From NCBI GenBank assembly GCA_034698045.1, contig JAQGAU010000613.1, positions 1 to 25,681 of the forward strand: a stretch of 25,681 nucleotides of DNA. The letters are read 5' to 3'. Under the pieces are notes generated by a model. It saw only the letters and a program-made list of their open reading frames with translations, ran no database searches and was not told where the DNA came from. Origin of the DNA: Paramacrobiotus richtersi. Taxonomy: Eukaryota > Tardigrada > Eutardigrada > Parachela > Macrobiotidae. Shown here piece after piece: positions 11,223 through 20,113 of this stretch. A program made the translations under genes and the position numbers. The stretch's first letter is position 1. Every line of letters starts with the position of its first letter.

Positions 11223-13512
11223 ATGACGTGGGAAAAAACCCACATGTCTCTTTCCGCGGTAGTTTTGCTTGGGAGCCTAAGTGTCGGCGACGCTACCCTG
11301 CCTCCAAGTAAGTCTGCTCTGTTTCGCTGAGCATGAGGCTTCTGGCAGTTCTCTATACTATTTCAAATTCTCATCAGTTGTGCTTCACATCTGCGTTCCC
11401 TCTGCCTAGACTGGTGCTGCATGTTCAGTAAACAGGATGCGGCACGTTATCCCGCATGCAAGAACATCAACTGTCCGACGACCACACCGACTACATCGAC
11501 GGTGTCCACCACCACTACCACCATGCCCGCAACCCCACCGCCAACTTGGAGTGTGCCGTTGCTACTTGATCCGGAAGCCGTTGAGGTCACGGGAAATAAA
11601 ACACGTATGCGCCGGGTGGTATCGCACTTTTGTGTGTCTCTCTTTCTGTTTGAATCTAAGAATCTACTGTAGTATTATTGTTTTTGGTTGGGTTCTTCTC
11701 TACCTTGACCAGACCTTCCACTGTCTTGTCTGCTGGAAATGAACTGTGACAAAACCGTGAACCAGGAATCTTCGGTCATTGCAGGAGTCAATGGGCGGTT
11801 GATATCCTCAGTCCATCAGTTTGAAGGGGACATCTTGGGATTTGCACCGGATCACGTTATGGAAAAAAGAAACGTATGTCCACGGCAGAGTTCTTGACGC
11901 CACTGGAACGCTGTCAAGTCTGTTTTCTGCAGAAAACAGGAACAAACTTCGTCAGGAATGAAGAGCGGCACTGGCCAAATCGGACAGTTCCCTACGAAAT
12001 ATCATCCATTTACCGTAAGAACCGCCAGTGCTTCCAGTTGTTGTTACTATTGGTTCATTTGGTACATTGCAGGTCCAAAAGATAAACAAGTCATTCAGGA
12101 TGCACTGGAAGAGTTTATGCTCAAAACCACAGTCAGGTTCCGCAACAGGAAAGACACGGACAAAGCCTATGTGTACATTGCGCCAGGTTATGGGTGCGTC
12201 GTAAATATCAAAGAGGATATTAAATTGGTTCTTATGGGCTTCTACGGCGACAGGTGCGGTTCCCTTGTTGGTAGAGAAGGGGAAAAACAAGTGCTCAGCC
12301 TACAAGTCCCAGGTACGGGTGTATTTTGAGTGAATGCGCTGGATGACAAAGTAAATAGTTATTGTTTTATCACGCAGATTGTATGAAAAAGGGCTTAATC
12401 ATGCATGAGTTGATGCACGTTACCGGTAAGAGAACGCAGCCGTTGTCTTTCTTCCTGTTCAGTTATTATTATCATTATAATCACAAGAGAAAACCCGTAA
12501 ACTCAACTCAGCCCGTAAAACATTTAAAGTCTGGTCGAACGAACATTAAGATATTACGACAAATCAACAGTTCTGACAATGAGCATAATCTAATCACGGA
12601 AACCCATCCAGGATCCAGTAATTTAGCGTTAATGGCAGACTTTCGTCAGACAGATTAAGCTTCCTCTAGGTTTCTATCATGAGCAAGCAAGAACCGACCG
12701 AGATCAGTATGTGGAGATTAACTGGGGGAATATCCCCGAAGGTAACAAGTCGCTTAAACAGAAGCAGCAAGCAAGGTCCAGTACTTAATAAAAGGCGTTC
12801 TACGGCAGATATGCGCAATCGCTTCCAAAACTATGCGGATAAGGATGTTACAGCATTCGGCACACCGTACGATTTTGCATCGATTCTGCATTACGGGACG
12901 CACGAGTTTGCCATTGACCCGGAAGAATGGACCATTCGGCCCAGAAAGAACCGCACCGAGTCTCTTGCAGCGGACCAAATGGGACAACGATTCGGACTGA
13001 GCGAGACCGATGTGGAGAAGGTCAAGTTAGCGTACCCAGATGAATCAGGTGAAACAGCTGCCCAAAGTTCCCCACAGAAGAGTTAGCTTTTGTAGTAACA
13101 CTCTTTGCTTGTAGCGACCGCTTGCCCAAAAGAGAAAGGCTGGAAGAAACACCGCAATATCTGCTACTTCTTCTCATTCCTTACGGATACTCCACAGTAC
13201 GTGGTCGTGACAACTGTTTTGTTGTACGAAACCGGTCACTACGCTGTTTTGATTGTTATGTACAGAAACACTTTCTGGAACGCCAGGATCTTTTGCCGAA
13301 AGATGGGCGCCACGATCGCATCCGAACCAACCGAAACAGTTGGAGAATTTTTCAAATCACAGATGCAGAGTTTGGATAGCGAGGCAAGGATCTATGTGGC
13401 CAGCTGCAACTCCATATCGCCTAGCAATATGACAGTGCCCCAGGAAATTGACTCATCTGACTGTAATTCTCAGTTATATTTTATTTGTTCTAAACGCCTT
13501 TCTGCATTGTGA
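11223..13512 (+). CDS. Secreted astacin metalloprotease with WCC module and C-type-lectin-like domain (copy 1)
   Basis: Eleven exons: 11223-11307, 11410-11604, 11785-11873, 11933-12014, 12073-12193, 12254-12312, 12378-12425, 12670-12741, 12809-13048, 13115-13196, 13266-13512, giving 439 residues with all introns GT-AG. In order: signal peptide 1-25; four-cysteine module 30-50 (WCC...YPACKNINC); Thr-rich linker; propeptide with FEGDI at 106-110, the astacin aspartate-switch motif; mature domain opening near HWPNRTVPYE; zinc site [19 protein letters not shown] at 220-238, split by intron 7; Met-turn region SILHYG at 275-280 with Leu in place of Met; C-type-lectin-like domain 334-432. Only the inner astacin disulphide (GYGC...VPDC) is kept. 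The family cleaves extracellular proteins; all three zinc histidines and the Tyr of HYG are present, so activity is expected. Intron 8 (67 bases) and intron 5 (60 bases) are needed to keep the alignment with copy 3. Confidence 0.87.
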
Positions 13513-13734
13513 TCGTATGTTGTTGATGCAATGTTTTGTCTGCAGTGCCACAAAAAAACATTTGCAGAAGTAAGGTTTCCGGAAATCCTTGTAGTTTGTG
13601 TCTTGACATGCAGCGAACATATTTCGGTTGCACTGCGTTTACGAGTTTACGTTATCAAGAACGTTTTCGCTGTCCAGGGTTATTAGTGATTCGAACAAAA
13701 CAGAGGGCACTTGTATTTACATCGTATAATGCAG

Positions 13735-13740
13735 AATAAA
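13735..13740 (+). terminator. Poly(A) signal AATAAA
   Basis: AATAAA about 220 bases after the stop codon of protease copy 1. It is the only canonical signal seen in the 3' flank. Confidence 0.4.
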
Positions 13741-13915
13741 TTATGGAAACACATATCCAAGCGTGTAACGCGCTCGATATGACTACCATGTACTTTATTT
13801 CTTGTCAATCTTTACATCGTTCATGCGAAACACTTACTGCCTTGCGGCAATGTTCAATCCAGAGATAGCGGCAGCCGTAATTGATTTTGTGGATTATTTT
13901 TTTCCAGCAGCTAAA

Positions 13916-13990
13916 ATGTGGCAAATAACCATATTCTTACGGCTGCCCGAGCGTCTTTTGGAATAATGACAATCTGACATCTGACGCACG
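13916..13990 (+). pseudogene. Isolated decayed first exon of the WCC family
   Basis: ATGTGGCAAATAACCATATT aligns with the first exon of the small WCC gene at 16122, and the match continues with indels through TTTTGGAATAATGACAATC. The flank before it (from about 13831, CTTGCGGCAATG) also matches the flank at 15999-16018. The frame is broken at once and no WCC exon follows. A TTTTTTTCCAG acceptor-like tract lies just upstream of the ATG, as in the intact copies. Confidence 0.6.
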
Positions 13991-14090
13991 ATAATTTATC
14001 TGTCTTGTGGCAGTGCATAGCAGCCGGTTCTTTGAGTAAGGGAGCTAAGTTTCTCAGTCGTTTTCATAAACTTATGGTAGACCACAGAAA

Positions 14091-15651
14091 ATGTGGCGAA
14101 ACGACCTGTTTTCTTCGGTACCAGAGCATTATTGATATTGTGGATAACTGCCGCGACCACATCGACTGTAGACACAACCACCATGTCCGCAACTACAACA
14201 CCCACTTGGAGTGTGCCGCTGCTTCTTGATCCGGAAGTCGTTGAGGTCACGGGAAATAAAATACGGACGCGTAGAACTTGCTGTAGTATTACTGTTTTCG
14301 GTTGAGTGTTTCTCTACCTTGACCAGACCTTTCACTGTCACGAGATGGTTTGTCTGCTCAAGATAAAAGGAAACGTAACACAACCGGTTCATTTCCGTGA
14401 ACCGAGAATGTTCGTTTATTTTCAGGAGTAATGTGGGCGGTTAATATCCTCACTTCACCAGTTCAAAGGGGACATCCGGAGACTTGATCCAGACCATGTT
14501 ATGTCGATGGGCAAGGTATGTCCACGTCAGAGGTCGTGACGCTACTGGATAACTTTCAAATCTATTTTCTGTTGAAAAAAAATGGAACAACCTTTGAATA
14601 TGATGAAGATGAAGTTGAAAGACGTTATTGGCCGAATAAAACAGCTCCATACGAAACCCGTAATGAACTAACAGTCTGGTCGAACAAAGATAAGAATTAT
14701 TCACGTCAGATCAGCAGTTCTGAGCATAATCAATGAAACAGATCCAGCATCAAGTGTTGCTGCGGTGAACGGCAAAACTGATCGACTAAACTTTCTCTAG
14801 GTTTCTATCATGAACAGGCAAAAACCGACAGAGATCAGTCCGTGGAGATTAACTGGGAGGATAGTCCCAAGGGTGACAAATCGTCCAAATACAAACAGCA
14901 GAGTTGCAGTACTTAATCAAACGCGTTTTACAACAGTTATGCACAATCGGTTCCATAAGTATGCCGATAAGGATGCATGTAACAGCATTGGCACACCGCA
15001 TGATTTTGCATTGGTTCTGCATTACGGGCAGTACGAGTTTGACATCGACGCGGAAGACTGGACTATTCGGCCAAGAAGGAACAGAACGGATTATCCCGGA
15101 GCGAATCAGATGGGGCAACGGTTCAGACTGAGCCCGACCGATGTCGAGAATGTTAAGTTAGTGTACCCGGATGAAACAGGTGAACGGCTGCTCAAAGTTA
15201 CAAACCACATTTCGTATTACGAAAAGTCTGGTCTTTGAAAGAAGGAACATTCTCATGATTGCCGCAACTCCTTGTCTACAGGAGAAGAGTTGGAAGAAAC
15301 ACGGTAATATTTGGTACTTCTCATCCCTTTCGGATACTCAGCGGTACGAGTCTTGACCAATGTTTTCGTATAATACCAGTCAGTCGGCTTTACTTTCTAT
15401 GTGCTGTACAGAAATGCTTTTGGGAGCGCCAATACATTCCGCCGAGGGATGGGTGCCACGGTCGCGTCCGAACCAAACGAAACAGTTGAAGACATTTTCG
15501 AATACCAGAGGCACAGTTTGGATAGCGATGTAAGGATGTACGTGGCCAGCTGCAACACTATATCGCCTCGCAATGTAACGGAGCGCCGCAAACAACTGAC
15601 TGCAATCCTCAGTTACATTTTATTTGTGCTAAACGCCTTGCTGTGTTGTGA
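14091..15651 (+). pseudogene. Decayed astacin-lectin gene (copy 2), zinc-site exon deleted
   Basis: Segments matching copy 1 run in order but are broken. The ATG exon at 14091 is frameshifted and runs straight into the Thr-rich linker without the WCC module. Exon 3 (14426-14515) has one extra base. The exon 4 acceptor CAG has become TTG. Exons 5-7, with the HExxH half of the zinc site, are missing: sequence passes from the end of exon 4 (14659) into intron-7-like sequence from about 14671. Exons 8 (14801-14872) and 9 (14937-15179) remain open, with YHEQAKTDRD and LVLHYG. In the lectin part the exon 10 acceptor is lost, two cysteines are replaced by Trp and Arg, and the last exon has shifted frame before its final cysteine. 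A long intron 7 remnant is shared with copy 1, not copy 3, so it derives from a copy-1-like gene. No functional protease is expected. Confidence 0.87.
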
Positions 15652-15998
15652 TCGGTTCTGTTGCTGGTGTCTTGTTGATATAATCATAATACTGACATAA
15701 AATTAATGTTGTGCAGGCAATGCAGCAAGAAACAATAAGAAACTGTAGAAGTCACGTGTCCTTAATATCTTGTTTGTGTCATTGACGAACATGTCGCTCG
15801 GTTGCAATTTTGTTTACTAATCCCGCTTGAGTTTTTCAACAAGTTAGCGCCTTTCTATGGTTGCTAGTAGTCCGAAAAGGTGGTGCATTTGTAATATCAA
15901 CTTGTAATAGAGCAGCGCGTAAAATCCAAGATAGAAACGCACCCGATGCGGCTGACACGTAGCATGCCACTCTTTACACCGCAAAGTACTATAAAACA

Positions 15999-16121
15999 TT
16001 TACTGTCTTGCGGCAATGATATGCATTGTATATACAGTACATTGCATAGGAAGCTTCAAGCGACAGCCGTCTTTGCGCACAAGTCATTAATTTTGTAATT
16101 TCTTTCGCACAGACAGAGAAA
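15999..16121 (+). repeat. Duplicated 5' flank of WCC-family units
   Basis: Sequence from TTTACTGTCTTGCGGCAATG onward matches the flank before the decayed exon at 13831-13915, and more weakly 13997-14090. It ends in TTTCTTTCGCACAG just before the leader ACAGAGAAA and the ATG at 16122. The copies show that duplication units included promoter-proximal sequence. The rest of 15652-15998 resembles the 3' flank of copy 1 (13560-13720) and holds no gene. Confidence 0.6.
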
Positions 16122-16518
16122 ATGTGGCTAAACAACCATTTTCTTATTGCCATCCAAGCGTTATTTGGACTAATGATAATCGCACCGCAAATGCAATGCA
16201 ACTTCATAAGCCCATCAGGTAAACGGACCATCTTATTGTTCTGATTTCCAAACGTACAAAAGCAGTTTTACAGAATGGTGCTGCATGCTGCCGGAAGACG
16301 CTGCTAGTACCTACGCCGCGTGTAAATACGTTGAGTGTAATTTAACAACAACGACTCGCGCCGCAACAGCACCGACAACTCCAAGCACAGCCGCATCCAA
16401 TCCCCGTCAAACTATAATGATCCCGATCGTTCTTCCAGACGTCTTTGATTTGGCGCAAAACGGGTCGCAGAAGTACAGTGTGGAAATTAAGCTTTCCATC
16501 AATGTCAGCAAGTCCTAA
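16122..16518 (+). CDS. Small secreted WCC-module protein (two exons)
   Basis: Exons 16122-16218 and 16274-16518 join in phase 1, the same junction as protease exons 1 and 2, to give 113 residues. Residues 1 to about 26 form a signal peptide (MWLNNHFLIAIQALFGLMII). Exon 2 opens with EWCCMLPEDAASTYAACKYV and a further cysteine: spacing CC-x12-C-x4-C. A Thr/Ala/Pro linker follows, then a C-terminal segment rich in alternating hydrophobics (IPIVLPDVFD...) ending in NVSKS. It has no protease or lectin part. The middle segment resembles the PLLLDPEAV stretch of the proteases, so it looks like a protease N-terminus that acquired its own ending. I know no named family for the module; extracellular location is inferred from the signal peptide. 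The reading is intact, which argues for a working gene. Confidence 0.75.
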
Positions 16519-16677
16519 TTCTGGAGAGAAAAATGCTTCTGCTTTGCGTTTATAAAGTTTTCTTCTAACTGTCAACAACCTGACGTTTTACGACTGTTCC
16601 GTGTCAGATAGATGCTTATGCTGTCACTGTTTTAGATTATGCGCCTGGTTGCTTACTTTCTTTTCCGTCAATAATGC

Positions 16678-16891
16678 ATGCGGTTGTATCGAACCATTGT
16701 TAACAAGTTTGCATTAAAATGCCTTGTGCTATGTCGTTTATATCGCCTTGGGGATCTTTCTACAAGAAAACGTAGACCAGTTTCTTTGAAACAGGACATG
16801 TGCTTTCGCCGTCAACAAGCAAATCTTTACTGTTTTTCCTGGCTTCTTCAGCAAACGATTCCTTAAGTTTTTACAGACATAATCCACAAAG
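16678..16891 (+). repeat. 5' flank duplicated at 17425-17632
   Basis: About 210 bases upstream of the second small WCC gene match the same position upstream of protease copy 3: shared blocks include CATTAAAATGCCTTGTGCT, ATCGCCTTGGGG, and CTTCAGCAAACG, ending in a pyrimidine-rich tract and CAG about 17-20 bases before each ATG. The flank after exon 2 of this gene likewise matches that after 16518. The duplication unit is therefore a whole small gene with its flanks, about 740 bases long. Confidence 0.75.
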
Positions 16892-17204
16892 ATGTGGGGA
16901 AGCAGCCAAGCGCTTCTTTTCGCTATAGTTTTGTCAGGCTACCTAAGTGTCCATTACGCAGCCATTCCTCCAGGTAGGTCGGGATTTTATTCGTTATTTA
17001 TATGCTGTCGTATATCGTGGTTGTTGTCCATACCACTTAAGGTCCAGCAGTTTTATAATACATTTATAAATTTGTTTAGACTGGTGCTGCCTGCTAAACC
17101 AGGAAGACGCCAAAGCTTATCCTGCATGCAAGAACATCGACTGCAGCTGTGGGGACTGCGGCGCTAAGCCCGTCACATCCTCCACCACTACAAGAAATCG
17201 TTAA
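16892..17204 (+). CDS. Short secreted WCC-module protein, probably truncated by frameshift
   Basis: Exons 16892-16973 and 17080-17204 join in phase 1 to 68 residues. The signal peptide ([20 protein letters not shown]) closely resembles that of protease copy 3. The module reads DWCCLLNQEDAKAYPACKNI followed by DCSCGDCGAK, adding two cysteines, then a short Thr-rich end. The usual C-terminal segment is present in the DNA downstream but in another frame, so the stop at 17202 may be a secondary truncation. It could be a functional short form, because the whole module is intact, or an early pseudogene. Its upstream flank is shared with protease copy 3, which may share its regulation. Confidence 0.55.
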
Positions 17205-17272
17205 GTTGCAGCATGGATCTGCAGAAGTGCAGTGTGGATTTTGGTTCTCCCATTAATGCCAGCAAGTCTTGA
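17205..17272 (+). pseudogene. Out-of-frame remnant of the WCC protein C-terminus
   Basis: Reading in the frame shifted by one relative to the 68-residue product, this segment gives a tail ending INASKS and stop, matching the INVSKS ending of the gene at 16122; the DNA match starts around GCAGAAGTGCAGTGTGGA. It marks an internal deletion or frameshift after the WCC module. Confidence 0.65.
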
Positions 17273-17632
17273 TAACGAAAGACGTTACGCTTTGCTATGT
17301 TTTTCGCTTTATATTAAAGCTCACCCGGTTGTCAGGAATCTAATGTTTTGCCGACTGTTTCGTAGCAGACAGTTGTGCCGTAATTTGTACGTAATGTGGC
17401 AGATCAGTTTTCTTCGGTTGTTGACGACTGCATGTATTCATACATCACTGTTAGAACGTTCTCATTAAAATGCCTTGTGCTTCATTACCATCGCCTTGGG
17501 GACCTTTCAACAAGGAACATAGACCGGTTTCTACGAGACATGTGCGCACAACGTCAACGAGAAAAACTGTATCTTGTCTTGTCGTGCTTCAGCAAACGCT
17601 TACCCAAGTTTTTCCAGATATCATCCGCAAAA

Positions 17633-20113
17633 ATGTTGGAAAACAGCAGGGCACTTCTGTTCGCCATAGTTTTGCTGGGGTCCCTAGATGTTCATCACGC
17701 TGCCCTTCCTGCACGTAAGTCTGCATTCTTTTGTTATTTATGTGCTGTTTTTAGTGTGTTTACGAGCACTGTTCCCTGTCGTGCTGATTGGAATAAGTTT
17801 TCGATTTGAATGGATTGTTTTATGTAGACTTTAGTACGACAACTGGGTGAACTAATAAACTTCGTGTACTATTGTGATTTTTAGCCTTACTACTTAAGGT
17901 CTCATCAGTTTTAGTTTACCTTTGTTTAGAATGGTGCTGCATGCTAAACCCGGATGACGCCAAAACCTATCCCGCATGCCAGAAAGTCGACTGCAACGAT
18001 GTGACCGATACAACCCCCACGACAACTACGCCGGCCACCACAACACCAAATTACATTATGCCGGCGATACTAGATCCTGATGCTGTTAGCGATACGGGAA
18101 ATACTACGCGTACAGTGCTATAAACGACGTCCCCAAACCGGGATGTTCTGAAAACTGACATGGTCGACATTTTTGCAGGAGTCGAAGGAAGTTTGTTATC
18201 CTCACGTGATCAATTTGAAGGCGATATATTAGGACTCGCGCCGGACGCTGTTATGGAATTAGAAAATGTGCGTTGTCTGTGAAATCTTTAATGAGACTCA
18301 TTTCTGAATTTCCAGGTTATTTCTGCAGAATACAGGACGGAATTTTCTCAAGGATGAAGAGCGCCACTGGCGGGATAGGACAATTCCCTACGTTTTGTCG
18401 AAACATTATCGTGAGTTTGTCGTAGAAAATTGTTCGTTTTTGAGTTTCGCGTTCAGTCTCCAGATCTACGAAAACCGGTCTGACGAGCATTAAATTTTTG
18501 CACTGTATACTGAATTATTGAAGATTCCGCATATAAAGCTTACGCGGTGTTGTTCTTGCAAAAACCTACATGGGAAGCGTATTTTTTCTGATGTTTACCA
18601 ACTTAATCTGCATTAACCCTTAACACGTAAAAGATTCGGAACAATTTCCGACCTATATCTGATAAATCTATCAAATTATAGCTTATTTGACTGTCTTGCT
18701 GATAGGTCCGAAGGATAAGCAATCCATTCGTGACGCACTGGAAGATTTTATGCTGAAAACACCGCTTAAGTTCCGCGAAAAAAAGGAAACCGATAAAGAT
18801 TTCGTCTACTTTGCGCCCGGCTATGGGTAGTTTACCGGTTGAGGCAGTTTATGCTCGATAAGATTATGCATGTTGTTTCGATCACGCTAGGTGCAATTCG
18901 TATATTGGCAAACTAGGCGGCCAGCAGACTCTCAGCCTTCAAGTTCCAGGTACCAAAGTAACTGTTGAACTTGACAAACTGGTCCTGATTCGACGGGTTG
19001 TAGGGTGCATGAAACGCGGCCTGATTCTTCATGAACTGATGCACGCGACAGGTAAGGGAAACTGGCTTTACATCCATCACTCTATGGTACTTCGGAAGTA
19101 CGGACTTTTTCCAGGCTTTTATCATGAACAAGCAAGAACCGACCGAGATGATTATGTGGAAATTAACTGGAGCAACATTCCCAAAGGTGGCAGACGTTTG
19201 TCGAATTCTATTCGATAGTGCTTGAAAGAAATATGTCTTGCGCAACAGATCTGCACGGCCAGTTCCAAAGCTATTCGGAGAAGAATATCACAGCCTTTGG
19301 CAAACCATACGATTTTGAATCAATTCTACATTATGGACGGTACGACTTTGCCGTGGACTCGGATGAATGGACTATTCGACCAAGGAAGAATAAGACTGAG
19401 TATCCCGGAGCGGATAAGATGGGACAACGGTTTGCAATGAGCGAGATCGATTTGGAAAAGCTCAAGTTAGCATACCCAGATGAATCAGGTGAACAGTTCC
19501 TCGTAGCACCTTTCTCATTCCACAACTTTTCGATGCTGTTTCAACTAGTCTTTTACATTAAAATGAAGTGCAGTGAAGTGAAGTTAAGTTAAGTTAAGTT
19601 AAGTTAAGTTAAGTTAAGTTAAGTTAATTTAAGTTACTAACAACAGCAGATGCGAAACTTACGAACTTTACGAAACTTTACGGAAGCATTTTTGGGAAGA
19701 CTATCAAATCCTTTATTTTCAGATAGCAGCTGCCCAAAAGGAAAAGGCTGGAAGAAAATCCTAAGCATCTGCTACTACTTTTCCTTCCTTACGGATACAG
19801 AACAGTACGTGTTCCTTTGCGAGAACTGTCGATCCTCGAGCACTTCAATGTTTCTATGTACAGACGGGATTTTGCAAGCGCCAGGACATTTTGCCGGGAG
19901 AAGGGGGCCATAATATCGCCTGAACCGACCAATGCAACAGTTGCAGAGTTTTTCAAATCTCAAATGTACACAAGTCTGGAGAGCGACGCCAGGATCTATG
20001 TGGCCAGTTGCAATACCATATCGCCCGGCAATGTGGAGGAACCGCAGGAAACGAACTGCACTCCTCTGTACCACTTTATTTGTTCTAAGCGCCTGAATGT
20101 AAAACTAGTGTGA
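17633..20113 (+). CDS. Secreted astacin metalloprotease with WCC module and C-type-lectin-like domain (copy 3)
   Basis: Eleven exons: 17633-17714, 17930-18109, 18179-18267, 18329-18410, 18706-18826, 18891-18949, 19004-19051, 19115-19186, 19249-19488, 19723-19804, 19864-20113, giving 434 residues. Exons 3-10 have exactly the lengths and phases of copy 1. Domains: signal peptide to about 23; WCC module 29-49 ([20 protein letters not shown]); Thr/Pro linker; propeptide FEGDI at 100-104; [20 protein letters not shown] from 214, with the full zinc-binding set; SILHYG with Leu271 at the Met-turn; lectin-like domain 328-425 starting CPKGKGW. The cysteine pair GYGC/VPGC is kept, while the outer astacin pair is missing at both ends. 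The lectin part lacks WIGL and WND, so calcium-dependent sugar binding is doubtful. Likely role: an activated extracellular protease directed to a surface by its C-terminus. Intron 9 holds an AAGTT microsatellite. Confidence 0.88.
19581..19635. repeat. (AAGTT)n pentanucleotide microsatellite
   Basis: Nine perfect AAGTT units from 19581, then AATTT and AAGTT, lie in intron 9 of protease copy 3, between the catalytic and lectin exons. The intron is 234 bases here but 66 in copy 1. Confidence 0.95.

Noticed and set aside
13105..13512. Continuous 135-codon frame across lectin exons 10 and 11 of copy 1, read without an intron.
   Set aside because: Comparison with copy 3, where the same stretch is out of frame, and the GTACGT donor with TACAG acceptor in both copies show that 13197-13265 is an intron that happens to stay open.
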